Assembly: GCA_020625635.1 (NCBI GenBank)
Contig: JAHLBL010000098.1
Location: forward strand, 1-6,438
Length of the DNA stretch: 6,438 nt
Source: a bacterium
GTDB lineage: Bacteria > Bacillota > Clostridia > Oscillospirales > Acutalibacteraceae
Direction: 5' to 3'
Shown: in pieces, positions 1-5,863 of the stretch
Layout: the number at the start of each line of letters is the position of its first letter
Numbering within the stretch: position 1 is the stretch's first letter
Notes under the pieces: model-generated
What the model was told of the DNA's origin: nothing
What the model saw: only the letters and a program-made list of their open reading frames with translations
The model's database searches: none
Made by a program: the position numbers and the translations under genes

Positions 1-867
1 CATCGCGCGCCGCTGTTTATGTGGAGCCAGACCTATCTCGCCGTCGGTCTTGTGATAGTTGTAATCGGGTTTATTATCTCGAAAACGCCGTTAAAGGAGC
101 GACTGATCACCGCCTCGTTCGTGCTGATACCCGTAGCTAATCAGTTTATAACGGGCTACTCCTTCGGTCTCAGCACCGAGTTCTCCGCTATGCTTATTTC
201 TATCGTGCTGGTGTTCGGCGTTGTCGTCGCGAAACGCGAGCAGGCGCTTATTGCGACTGAAAAGGAGCTTTACGAGTCAAAGGTCAGGGTGATGGTCAGC
301 CAGATCCAGCCTCATTTTATGTACAACGCGCTCAGCTCCATAGCTATGTTGTGCAAAATCGATCCCGACACCGCGAGCAAGGCGACGGTCACCTTCGCGC
401 AGTATCTCAGGGGGAATATGGATTCTCTCAAGCAGACCGCGCCGATCCCGTTTGAGAAGGAGCTTGAGCACCTTCAGAAGTACTTATATATAGAAAAGCT
501 CCGCTTCGGAAAGAAGCTCAACATAGAGTATGATATTCAGGCTGACGATTTCAGCCTGCCTCAGCTTACGATCCAGCCGCTCGCCGAAAACGCCGTCAAG
601 TACGGACTCAGCAAGAAGAAGGGCGGCGGAACGCTGACTATAGCGACGAGGGAAACCGACAGCGCATACGAGGTTATTGTGTCGGACGACGGCACGGGCT
701 TTGACGTGAACGAGAAGAAGGACGACGGACGTTCGCACATCGGTATGGAGAACATCAGGCGCCGCCTTAAGGAAATGTGCGGCGCGGAGGTGGAAATCAG
801 CAGCGTGATCGGTGAAGGAACGACAGCAAAGATTATAATTCCTAAAAAGAATGATAGAGGAGATTGA
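1..867 (+). CDS. LytS-type membrane sensor histidine kinase (5' end outside window)
   Basis: This is the C-terminal part of a sensor kinase that autophosphorylates on histidine and passes the phosphate to the regulator encoded just downstream. The frame is open from base 1 without a stop, so the gene starts upstream; the first visible ATG is at 19, and the residue numbers here count from it. About three hydrophobic segments (roughly residues 7-20, 29-50 and 56-70) indicate a polytopic membrane sensor. A short coiled linker follows. The His_kinase (PF06580-like) box QIQPHFMYNAL contains the phospho-acceptor candidate His99. The GHKL ATPase domain shows the N-box PLAENAVKYG (Asn191), the G1 box DDGTGFD (223-229), the HIGMENI G2 segment (240-246) and GEGTT (265-269). 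All key catalytic residues appear intact. The stop TGA lies 2 bases before the regulator start, so the two are co-transcribed and probably translationally coupled. The signal sensed cannot be told from the visible part. Confidence 0.92.
   Translation, partial: HRAPLFMWSQTYLAVGLVIVVIGFIISKTPLKERLITASFVLIPVANQFITGYSFGLSTEFSAMLISIVLVFGVVVAKREQALIATEKELYESKVRVMVSQIQPHFMYNALSSIAMLCKIDPDTASKATVTFAQYLRGNMDSLKQTAPIPFEKELEHLQKYLYIEKLRFGKKLNIEYDIQADDFSLPQLTIQPLAENAVKYGLSKKKGGGTLTIATRETDSAYEVIVSDDGTGFDVNEKKDDGRSHIGMENIRRRLKEMCGAEVEISSVIGEGTTAKIIIPKKNDRGD
856..863 (+). promoter_or_regulatory. Ribosome binding site fixing the response-regulator start
   Basis: AGAGGAGA lies inside the 3' end of the kinase gene, with its GGAG core 7 bases before the ATG at 870. 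An in-frame TTG at 864 is only one base from the core and cannot use this site, so 870 is preferred as the start. Confidence 0.8.
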
Positions 868-869
868 TT

Positions 870-1664
870 ATGCGTATACTGTGTGTTGACGACGAGCCTC
901 TTATGCTTCAGATGCTTGAGACAGCGGTTCGTGAAGCGAAGCCCGACGCGGAAATCGTCGCGTTTGAATATCCCGACGAGCTGCTCGACGACGCAAGGGA
1001 GAACGGCGGAGATATCGCCTTTCTCGATATACATATGAGTGAGATGACGGGAGTGGAGCTTGCGGGCGAGCTGAAAAAGGTTAATCCCAAGATGAATATA
1101 ATTTTCGTCACGGGCTTTTCCGAGTACGCGGGCGACGCGATGCGTCTGCACGCGAGCGGATATATTATGAAGCCCGTCACCAAGGAAGCCGTCGAGAATG
1201 AGCTTATGGACCTGCGCTTCCCGATCATCCCGAAGGATGATTCGCTGCTGAGGGTGCAGTGCTTCGGAAATTTTGATGTGTTCACTCCTGACGGCGAGCA
1301 CGTTCACTTCGAGAGAAGCCGCTCCAAGGAGATTTTCGCCTACCTTGTTCACCGTCACGGAAGCTCGTGCTCAACGAGGGAAATCGCGGCGGCGCTGTTC
1401 GAGGACGAGCCTTACGACAAAAAGCAGCAGAGTTATCTGCAAACGCTGATCGCGGCTATGATAAAGAGCCTTAAAAAGGTCGGCGCGGAAAAGGCGGTCG
1501 TCAAGAGCTATAACGCCCTTGCCGTAAACGTCGATGTGCTCGACTGTGACTATTACCGTTTTCAGGAGCTCGACGCGGGCGCGGTAAACGCCTATCAGAA
1601 CGAGTATATGAGCCAGTATTACTGGGCTGATTTTCTGTATGACGGCTACGATGATTACGATTGA
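870..1664 (+). CDS. Response regulator with receiver and SARP-like winged-helix output domain
   Basis: This is a cytoplasmic DNA-binding response regulator, 264 residues from the ATG at 870, and the likely partner of the kinase immediately upstream. The receiver domain (about 1-115) has the acidic pair Asp7/Asp8 in ILCVDDEP, the phospho-acceptor Asp53 in AFLDIHM, Thr81 in FVTGF and Lys101 in YIMKPV, so it should be phosphorylatable. From about residue 126 (LLRVQCFGNFDVF) to about 220 the sequence matches the pattern of the OmpR/SARP winged-helix domain: an LRVxxFGxFxV strand, a basic RSRSKEIFAYLVHRHG segment and a STREIAAALF helix. This differs from the LytTR domain that LytS-type kinases often pair with. 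The large BTAD repeat domain of full SARP activators is absent or reduced to about 45 residues. The C-terminus ends in a tail rich in Tyr and Asp. Target genes are unknown; none of the neighbours is an obvious target. Confidence 0.9.
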   Translation: MRILCVDDEPLMLQMLETAVREAKPDAEIVAFEYPDELLDDARENGGDIAFLDIHMSEMTGVELAGELKKVNPKMNIIFVTGFSEYAGDAMRLHASGYIMKPVTKEAVENELMDLRFPIIPKDDSLLRVQCFGNFDVFTPDGEHVHFERSRSKEIFAYLVHRHGSSCSTREIAAALFEDEPYDKKQQSYLQTLIAAMIKSLKKVGAEKAVVKSYNALAVNVDVLDCDYYRFQELDAGAVNAYQNEYMSQYYWADFLYDGYDDYD

Positions 1665-1735
1665 TTTTTATTTGCGCCTTATTCGCCCGCGATAAGGTCG
1701 TAACAAAACCATAATTGCTTGCGGGCAGAAAGATT

Positions 1736-2257
1736 ATGGAAACAACTATGTTTTTACTCGAGACAGAAAGACTGACAATTACGGAATTCACCCCCGATAT
1801 GGCGCAGGCGGTTCACGAAAACTCGCTCGACGAGGATAACCGCCGATTTGTTCCCGACGAGGTTTTTGAGACCGTTGAGGACGCGGCGGAGACGATAGAG
1901 TTTCTTATGTCGCAGTACGGCGGCTTTGACGGACCGCTCGTGTATCCCGTACTGCTTAAGGACAGTACATACATCGGCTATGTTCAGGCTGTTCCGATTG
2001 ACGGCGGAGTATGGGAAGTGGGCTATCACATCGGTGAGCGCTATACAAAGAACGGCTACGCTACCGAGGCTGTAAAGGCGTTTTTACCTGTGATTATGAA
2101 GAAAATCGGTATCAAAAAGATGGCTGGGATCTGCCTTGCCGATAACATAGCCTCACAGAAGGTCATGGAGAAATGCGGTTTCGTTCCCGAGTTCCGCGGT
2201 ATCGACAGCTATCAGGGCGAGCAGAGGGAGATCTGCCGTAATTGGTTTGAAATCTAA
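1736..2257 (+). CDS. GNAT family N-acetyltransferase, RimJ/RimL type
   Basis: This 173-residue protein has the length and layout of the Acetyltransf_3 (RimJ/RimL-like) branch of GNAT enzymes, which move an acetyl group from acetyl-CoA to an amine. The N-terminus LLETERLTITEF is the usual first strand of this branch. Motif A, around residues 94-112 (EVGYHIGERYTKNGYATEA), carries the acetyl-CoA pyrophosphate-binding loop ending in NGYA. Motif B, NIASQKVMEKCGFV (137-150), is also typical. The substrate cannot be predicted; ribosomal N-termini, small molecules and antibiotics are all possible in this family. The start is uncertain: ATG 1736 is chosen, ATG 1748 is equally compatible with the first strand, and neither has a strong ribosome binding site (only AGAAAG precedes 1736). 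An upstream in-frame TTG at 1715 seems less likely. It lies 71 bases after the regulator and could be co-transcribed with it, as no terminator or clear promoter is visible between them. Confidence 0.88.
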   Translation: METTMFLLETERLTITEFTPDMAQAVHENSLDEDNRRFVPDEVFETVEDAAETIEFLMSQYGGFDGPLVYPVLLKDSTYIGYVQAVPIDGGVWEVGYHIGERYTKNGYATEAVKAFLPVIMKKIGIKKMAGICLADNIASQKVMEKCGFVPEFRGIDSYQGEQREICRNWFEI

Positions 2258-2270
2258 TATTTTTGGCTGT

Positions 2271-2318
2271 AAACGCCGTCGGACAGGTTATTCCTGACTG
2301 ACGGTGTTTTATTTTTTC
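2271..2318 (+). terminator. Strong intrinsic terminator after the acetyltransferase
   Basis: The left arm 2271-2287 (AAACGCCGTCGGACAGG) pairs with 2293-2309 over 17 positions with a single A-A mismatch and two G-U pairs, around a 5-base loop TTATT. It is followed directly by a T-rich tract (TTTTATTTTTT, 2307-2317). The stem starts 13 bases after the acetyltransferase stop, so it ends that transcript and separates it from the transporter gene. Confidence 0.92.
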
Positions 2319-2369
2319 TGCTTGTATCATACATTGATATATGTATTTAAAAGGAAAGGCGGCGTGCGT

Positions 2370-3344
2370 ATGGATATCACTTCGGTTTTTACACTCTGCG
2401 GAGGGATCGCGTTTTTCCTTTTCGGTATGCATATTTTGTCGCAGAGCCTTGAGACGCTCGCGGGAGGCAGGCTCGAAGCCGCTTTGCGCAAGCTGACCTC
2501 AAGCCGCGCGGCAGGTCTCTGTGCGGGCGCGGGAATTACAGCCGCGGTGCAGTCGAGCTCCGCGGTGACCGTTATGCTCATCGGGCTCGCGGACTCAGGT
2601 ATTGTGCTGCCCGAGCAGACTGTCGGCGTAATAATGGGCTCTAATATCGGCACGACGTTTACCGCGTGGCTTCTCGGTATGTCGGGGATAAAAAGCGATA
2701 ACTTTTTCCTCTCGCTGCTTACGCCCGAAAGCTTCGCGCCGATAATCGCGCTTGTCGGCACGGCGCTGCTGATGGTCTGCAAAAGCGAAAGGCGCAGGAA
2801 TATCGGGCTTTCTATGCTCGGGTTTTCGGTGCTTATGTACGGTATGGAGTTTATGAAAAACGCTATGGCTCCGCTCGCGCGGTCGGATATTTTTCAGCGT
2901 ATGCTTACGTCCTGCGGCAATCCCGTTGTCGGCGTGGTTTTCGGTGCAGTCTTTACGGGTGTGATTCAGTCCTCCTCCGCGTCCGTTGGTATGCTTCAGG
3001 CTCTGTCGATGACGGGGACGGTCACGCTTCGCGAGGCAGTCCCGATCATAATGGGGCAGAACATCGGTACCTGCGCGACGGCTCTGCTGTCCTCGGTAGG
3101 AGTCGGCAGCGGAGCAAAGCGCGTCGCGGTCATACATACGGCGTTCAATATAATCGGAACGGCGTTTTGTATGGCAGTGTTTTATGTTCTTAGCCTCGTC
3201 CTCGATTTGGGATTTACCGACAGCGCCGTCAGTCCCGTCGGGATAGCGGCTGTACATTCGGTTTTCAATATTATGACGACGACGATTCTCTTTCCGTTTT
3301 CCAAGCCGCTTGTCGGGCTGTCGCGCAGAATTGTTCCCGACTGA
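2370..3344 (+). CDS. Na+/phosphate cotransporter family membrane protein, short form without PhoU domain
   Basis: A 324-residue integral membrane protein of the Na/Pi cotransporter family (PF02690, NptA/YjbB-like), predicted to move phosphate together with sodium. The duplicated family core is clear: repeat 1 has GMHILSQSLETLAGGRL (19-35), QSSSA (61-65) and GSNIGTT (90-96); repeat 2 has VIQSSSASVGML (198-209) and GQNIGTC (229-235). Each repeat is followed by a matching H-x-x-FNI segment (IHTAFNI 255-261, VHSVFNI 295-301). Many bacterial relatives are over 500 residues because of a C-terminal PhoU-like domain; this one stops right after the membrane core, and the 81 bases before the next gene have no room for a displaced PhoU part. 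The start ATG 2370 has AGGCGG 7 bases upstream; a GTG at 2364 is an alternative. Phosphate transport is inferred from the family; some relatives may export phosphate or move other anions. Confidence 0.88.
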   Translation: MDITSVFTLCGGIAFFLFGMHILSQSLETLAGGRLEAALRKLTSSRAAGLCAGAGITAAVQSSSAVTVMLIGLADSGIVLPEQTVGVIMGSNIGTTFTAWLLGMSGIKSDNFFLSLLTPESFAPIIALVGTALLMVCKSERRRNIGLSMLGFSVLMYGMEFMKNAMAPLARSDIFQRMLTSCGNPVVGVVFGAVFTGVIQSSSASVGMLQALSMTGTVTLREAVPIIMGQNIGTCATALLSSVGVGSGAKRVAVIHTAFNIIGTAFCMAVFYVLSLVLDLGFTDSAVSPVGIAAVHSVFNIMTTTILFPFSKPLVGLSRRIVPD

Positions 3345-3357
3345 CGCGTTTTCTCAC

Positions 3358-3386
3358 TTGATTAATACTTCTACTAACTGTATAAT
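3358..3386 (+). promoter_or_regulatory. Sigma-A type promoter for the SNF2 gene
   Basis: A -35 element TTGATT (3358-3363, 4 of 6 consensus bases) and a perfect -10 element TATAAT (3381-3386) are 17 bases apart, the ideal spacing. Transcription would start near 3393, giving a leader of about 33 bases to the ATG at 3426. It lies in the 81-base gap after the transporter, so the SNF2 gene can be expressed on its own even if some read-through occurs. Confidence 0.83.
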
Positions 3387-3388
3387 GG

Positions 3389-3402
3389 TATCAGTATTGA
3401 TA
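3389..3402. repeat. Inverted repeat at the SNF2 transcription start (possible operator)
   Basis: TATCA (3389-3393) and TGATA (3398-3402) form a perfect 5-bp inverted repeat around GTAT. It sits on the predicted transcription start, where a bound dimeric repressor would block initiation. It is short enough to occur by chance, and no regulator gene is adjacent. Confidence 0.3.
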
Positions 3403-3415
3403 TCTGCGTCGGCTT

Positions 3416-3420
3416 GGAGG
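3416..3420 (+). promoter_or_regulatory. Ribosome binding site fixing the SNF2 start
   Basis: GGAGG ends 5 bases before ATG 3426. The in-frame TTG at 3414 overlaps this site and can be dismissed as a start, so the protein is 715 residues. Confidence 0.8.
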
Positions 3421-3425
3421 TTGTT

Positions 3426-5573
3426 ATGGGCGAAAAGTTCAAACCGAATTACGGTAAAGTAAAGGAAAATATCAGGATAATCAGGGAAGCGGTGAAGAAG
3501 CTTTCCACTGTTCTGGCAGGCAAGGAAAAGCGCCGCGCCGATATAATGGCGGCTGCCGACAGGTACCGCGCCGCCGAGGTCAGAAAGACGCTTGCCGAAA
3601 TCGACATAGAGGAGCTCAATTCGGGCAAACAGGGCATCAGAATCGCGCCGCTTCGTTCGGCGGGCTATAAAACAATCGCCGATGTGGCGAACGCGTCCGT
3701 TCCGTCGCTCGAGAGAATCAGCGGCGTCGGCGAAGTGACCGCCGTAAAGATAAAGGAGATCTGCGACGATATCGTCAGGGCGACCATCGACAAGACAGCA
3801 ATAAGGCTCTCGCTCGACGACAAGCGCCCCGAGACGACCGCGCTGATTTCCGCGCTCCGAGATTACCGCGCGCTTAAATCCAAGTACGACCGCGCGCAGA
3901 AAATTTTTGACGAAACCGATTCCGAGGTCAACTCCGCGCTGGCAGCGGCTAACGCGGCGAGCGGAAGATTGAAGTGGATGTTCTCGTGCTCACAGGCGAA
4001 GGAGAAAGCCCGTCCCGCGTGCGAGTATCTCGACAACCTCGTTCAGAGCTCCTATGTGTCCGACGTTGACGCGATCAGCACCGCGGCGCGCCGTTTCTCG
4101 GTGACTGCCGCGGATCCGAAGGATTTCGAGAAAAACGCTCCGCAGTATTACACGCTCCTCGAGGAGCTCGGGATCCAGAAGGCAGGCGAGAGCGAAGCGC
4201 CCTCGGGTCTGAGCGACGCGCTGAAAAACGAAATCGAACAGGTCGCGCTCGACCTTACGGGACTTAGATGCGACCTGCGAATATATCAGAAATTCGGCGT
4301 AAAATATATTATAAACCAGGGCAGAGTCCTGCTCGGCGACGAGATGGGACTCGGAAAAACCGTCCAGGCGATAGCGTCTCTCGTTGTGCTGAGAAACTCG
4401 GGTGAGCATCATTTTGTTGTCGTCTGTCCTGCGAGCGTGCTCATTAACTGGTGCCGTGAGATTGAAAAGTTCTGCGATATCGAGTGCGTGAAGATCCACG
4501 GAAAAGACGCGGCGGACTCGCTGAGAAGGTGGAAGCAGAACGGCGGTATTGCCGTTACGACATATGAAACGCTCGAAAAATTCGAGCTCAACGATATCTT
4601 TAAGTACGGAATGCTCGTCGTCGATGAGGCTCATTACGTCAAGAATCCGAACGCGAAGCGCACACGCAACCTGCTCGCCATCCTCGACAACGCCAAACGT
4701 GTGCTGTTTATGACTGGTACGGCGCTTGAGAACCGCGTTGAGGAAATGTGCTTCCTTATCGGGTGCCTGCGTCCCGACATCGCGTCTCAGCTTAAAAATA
4801 TTCAGGCGCTTTCGGGCGCGCCGCAGTTCAGAAAGATAATCGCGCCCGTCTACTTCCGACGCACACGCGACGACGTGCTCTCCGAGCTTCCCGACCTCAT
4901 TCAGAAGGAGGATTGGTGTCTGATTTCCGACAGGGAATACCGCGCGTACCGTGACAGCGCCGTGAGTGAAAACTATATGTCAATGCGTCAGGTGTCCTTC
5001 CTCGGCGTAGCGCCCGAGGATTCCTCAAAGCTCGAGCGTCTGCTCCAGATTTGCGAGGAAGCAAAGAGCCAGAACCGCAAGGTGCTGGTGTTCTCGTTCT
5101 TTATCAACACCATACAGGCGGTCAGCGCGGCTCTCGGCGATTTGTGCCTTGAGCCGATAACGGGCTGCATACAGCCCTCGCGCAGACAGGAGATAATCGA
5201 CGAGTTCGACAAAGCCCCCGACGGCGCGGTGCTACTGGCTCAGATCCAGGCGGGAGGAACGGGACTGAATATTCAGTCCGCGTCGGTTGTAATAATCTGT
5301 GAGCCTCAGATAAAGCCATCGATCGAGCACCAGGCAATCAGCCGCGCCTACAGAATGGGACAGGTCAGAAGCGTTGTCGTCCACCGACTGCTTGCCGACG
5401 ACACGATCGACGAGAGGATCCTCGAGCTGCTCAGGGCTAAGCAGCTGCTTTTTGACAACTTCGCCGATGTTTCGGTCAGCGGTCAGGAAAGCCTGACGCT
5501 CGACGAAAGCTCGCTCAACGATGTTTTTGCCCGCGAGGTCGAGAAGGTGAAGAGCGGCGCAGAGCAGGCGTGA
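3426..5573 (+). CDS. SNF2-family DEAD/DEAH ATPase with helix-hairpin-helix-like N-terminal region
   Basis: A 715-residue cytoplasmic superfamily 2 ATPase expected to translocate on double-stranded DNA. The motor is complete: LRIYQKFGVKYI before motif I, Walker A GDEMGLGKT (Lys311), DEAH (400-403), motif III MTGTALENR (from 429), YFRRTRDDVLSELP (476-489, the usual SNF2 linker), GGTGLN of motif V (610-615) and QAISRAYRMGQ of motif VI (636-646, arginine finger region). The 270 residues ahead of it are unusual. They begin with a Lys/Arg-rich helical stretch, then LRSAGYKTIADVANAS through ISGVGEVTAVKIKEI (about 76-112), which resembles a helix-hairpin-helix DNA-binding fold, then a long helical, probably coiled-coil stretch (about 145-190). 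It has its own promoter and no partner gene such as a methylase, nuclease or SWIM protein nearby. Roles in DNA repair, transcription recycling (RapA-like) or phage defence are all open; I do not recognise a named subfamily. Confidence 0.92.
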   Translation: MGEKFKPNYGKVKENIRIIREAVKKLSTVLAGKEKRRADIMAAADRYRAAEVRKTLAEIDIEELNSGKQGIRIAPLRSAGYKTIADVANASVPSLERISGVGEVTAVKIKEICDDIVRATIDKTAIRLSLDDKRPETTALISALRDYRALKSKYDRAQKIFDETDSEVNSALAAANAASGRLKWMFSCSQAKEKARPACEYLDNLVQSSYVSDVDAISTAARRFSVTAADPKDFEKNAPQYYTLLEELGIQKAGESEAPSGLSDALKNEIEQVALDLTGLRCDLRIYQKFGVKYIINQGRVLLGDEMGLGKTVQAIASLVVLRNSGEHHFVVVCPASVLINWCREIEKFCDIECVKIHGKDAADSLRRWKQNGGIAVTTYETLEKFELNDIFKYGMLVVDEAHYVKNPNAKRTRNLLAILDNAKRVLFMTGTALENRVEEMCFLIGCLRPDIASQLKNIQALSGAPQFRKIIAPVYFRRTRDDVLSELPDLIQKEDWCLISDREYRAYRDSAVSENYMSMRQVSFLGVAPEDSSKLERLLQICEEAKSQNRKVLVFSFFINTIQAVSAALGDLCLEPITGCIQPSRRQEIIDEFDKAPDGAVLLAQIQAGGTGLNIQSASVVIICEPQIKPSIEHQAISRAYRMGQVRSVVVHRLLADDTIDERILELLRAKQLLFDNFADVSVSGQESLTLDESSLNDVFAREVEKVKSGAEQA

Positions 5574-5611
5574 TAATACTTTAGAATAGTTTTGTGTTAA
5601 TATGTCCCGAC

Positions 5612-5641
5612 GACCGCGTATGACAGAGATCATACGCGGTC
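5612..5641. repeat. Perfect 12-bp inverted repeat after the SNF2 gene
   Basis: GACCGCGTATGA (5612-5623) and TCATACGCGGTC (5630-5641) pair perfectly around the loop CAGAGA. The hairpin begins 38 bases after the SNF2 stop and is likely to end or protect the 3' end of that mRNA. It is not followed directly by a T-run: the next T-rich stretch (TTGTTTTATTTT) begins 13 bases further on, so it is not a textbook intrinsic terminator. A binding site for a dimeric protein is the alternative. Confidence 0.7.
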
Positions 5642-5784
5642 AAGCTATATTAAATTGTTTTATTTTAAAATTCAGGTTGCGTGAATAATTCCGATAAAGA
5701 TTAATAACTCTTGCTTGCTGTACATATTGTATAAAACTTCTTGTAAAATTTTGTATAGTTTGGAGAGTATTTTTCTGAAATGTG

Positions 5785-5793
5785 TGGTAGAAT
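5785..5793 (+). promoter_or_regulatory. Candidate extended -10 promoter for the secreted repeat protein
   Basis: TGGTAGAAT matches an extended -10 element (TGn followed by TAGAAT, 5 of 6 consensus bases). No good -35 hexamer lies 16-18 bases upstream, but the AT-rich stretch before it and the TGn could compensate. The predicted start near 5800 gives a leader of about 64 bases. Confidence 0.45.
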
Positions 5794-5803
5794 AGTATGC
5801 GGT

Positions 5804-5828
5804 GGCTGAGGCGATGTAATACTCAGTC
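5804..5828 (+). other. 5'-leader hairpin of the secreted-protein mRNA
   Basis: GGCTGAG (5804-5810) pairs with CTCAGTC (5822-5828) over 7 bp including one G-U, around an 11-base loop. It would lie at the very 5' end of the predicted transcript, a position where hairpins often stabilise abundant mRNAs. It stands clear of the ribosome binding site, so it does not look like a translational switch. Confidence 0.35.
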
Positions 5829-5846
5829 AGAAAAAACAGATTTAGT

Positions 5847-5853
5847 AAAGGAG
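5847..5853 (+). promoter_or_regulatory. Ribosome binding site of the secreted-protein gene
   Basis: AAAGGAG lies 10 bases before ATG 5864. Together with the signal peptide that begins at that ATG, it fixes the start. Confidence 0.8.
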
Positions 5854-5863
5854 AAATTGTAAG

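Larger units (their letters stand above)
5574..5863. other. AT-rich intergenic region between SNF2 and secreted-protein genes
   Basis: These 290 bases hold no credible gene. The left third contains the inverted repeat at 5612-5641. From about 5641 to 5780 the sequence is very AT-rich, with repeated TTGTA/TATA words (for example near 5728, 5741 and 5751), and may serve as an upstream activating (UP-like) region. The right part contains the candidate promoter and the leader of the secreted-protein gene. Confidence 0.7.

Noticed and set aside
561..1358. Long open frame on the - strand (265 codons) across the kinase/regulator junction
   Set aside because: It lies opposite two well-supported genes with intact catalytic motifs; its translation shows no recognisable domain and its openness follows from the codon bias of the + strand genes.
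1677..1697. Small inverted repeat CCTTAT/ATAAGG between regulator and acetyltransferase, considered as a terminator
   Set aside because: Only 6 bp with a 9-base loop and no following T-run on either strand; too weak to call a terminator.
2315..2349. Possible promoter for the transporter gene (TTGTAT at 2322 with TATTTA at 2344, or TATATG at 2338)
   Set aside because: The strong terminator just upstream implies that a promoter should be here, but no hexamer pair matches consensus well enough to name one.
2595..3257. Open frame on the - strand (220 codons) opposite the transporter
   Set aside because: The translation is rich in Arg, His and Asp with no domain pattern, typical of a shadow of a membrane-protein gene.
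3990..4634. Open frame on the - strand (214 codons) opposite the SNF2 gene
   Set aside because: It overlaps the region coding Walker A and the DEAH box and has no supported start site or domain.
3426..5573. A multi-gene defence system such as DISARM or Zorya built around the SNF2 protein
   Set aside because: No methylase, nuclease, motor or other partner gene is adjacent; the flanking genes are a transporter and a secreted protein.
5711..5735. TTGCTT with TATAAA as an upstream promoter of the secreted-protein gene
   Set aside because: The spacing is only 13 bases, too short for sigma-A; the extended -10 at 5785 is preferred.
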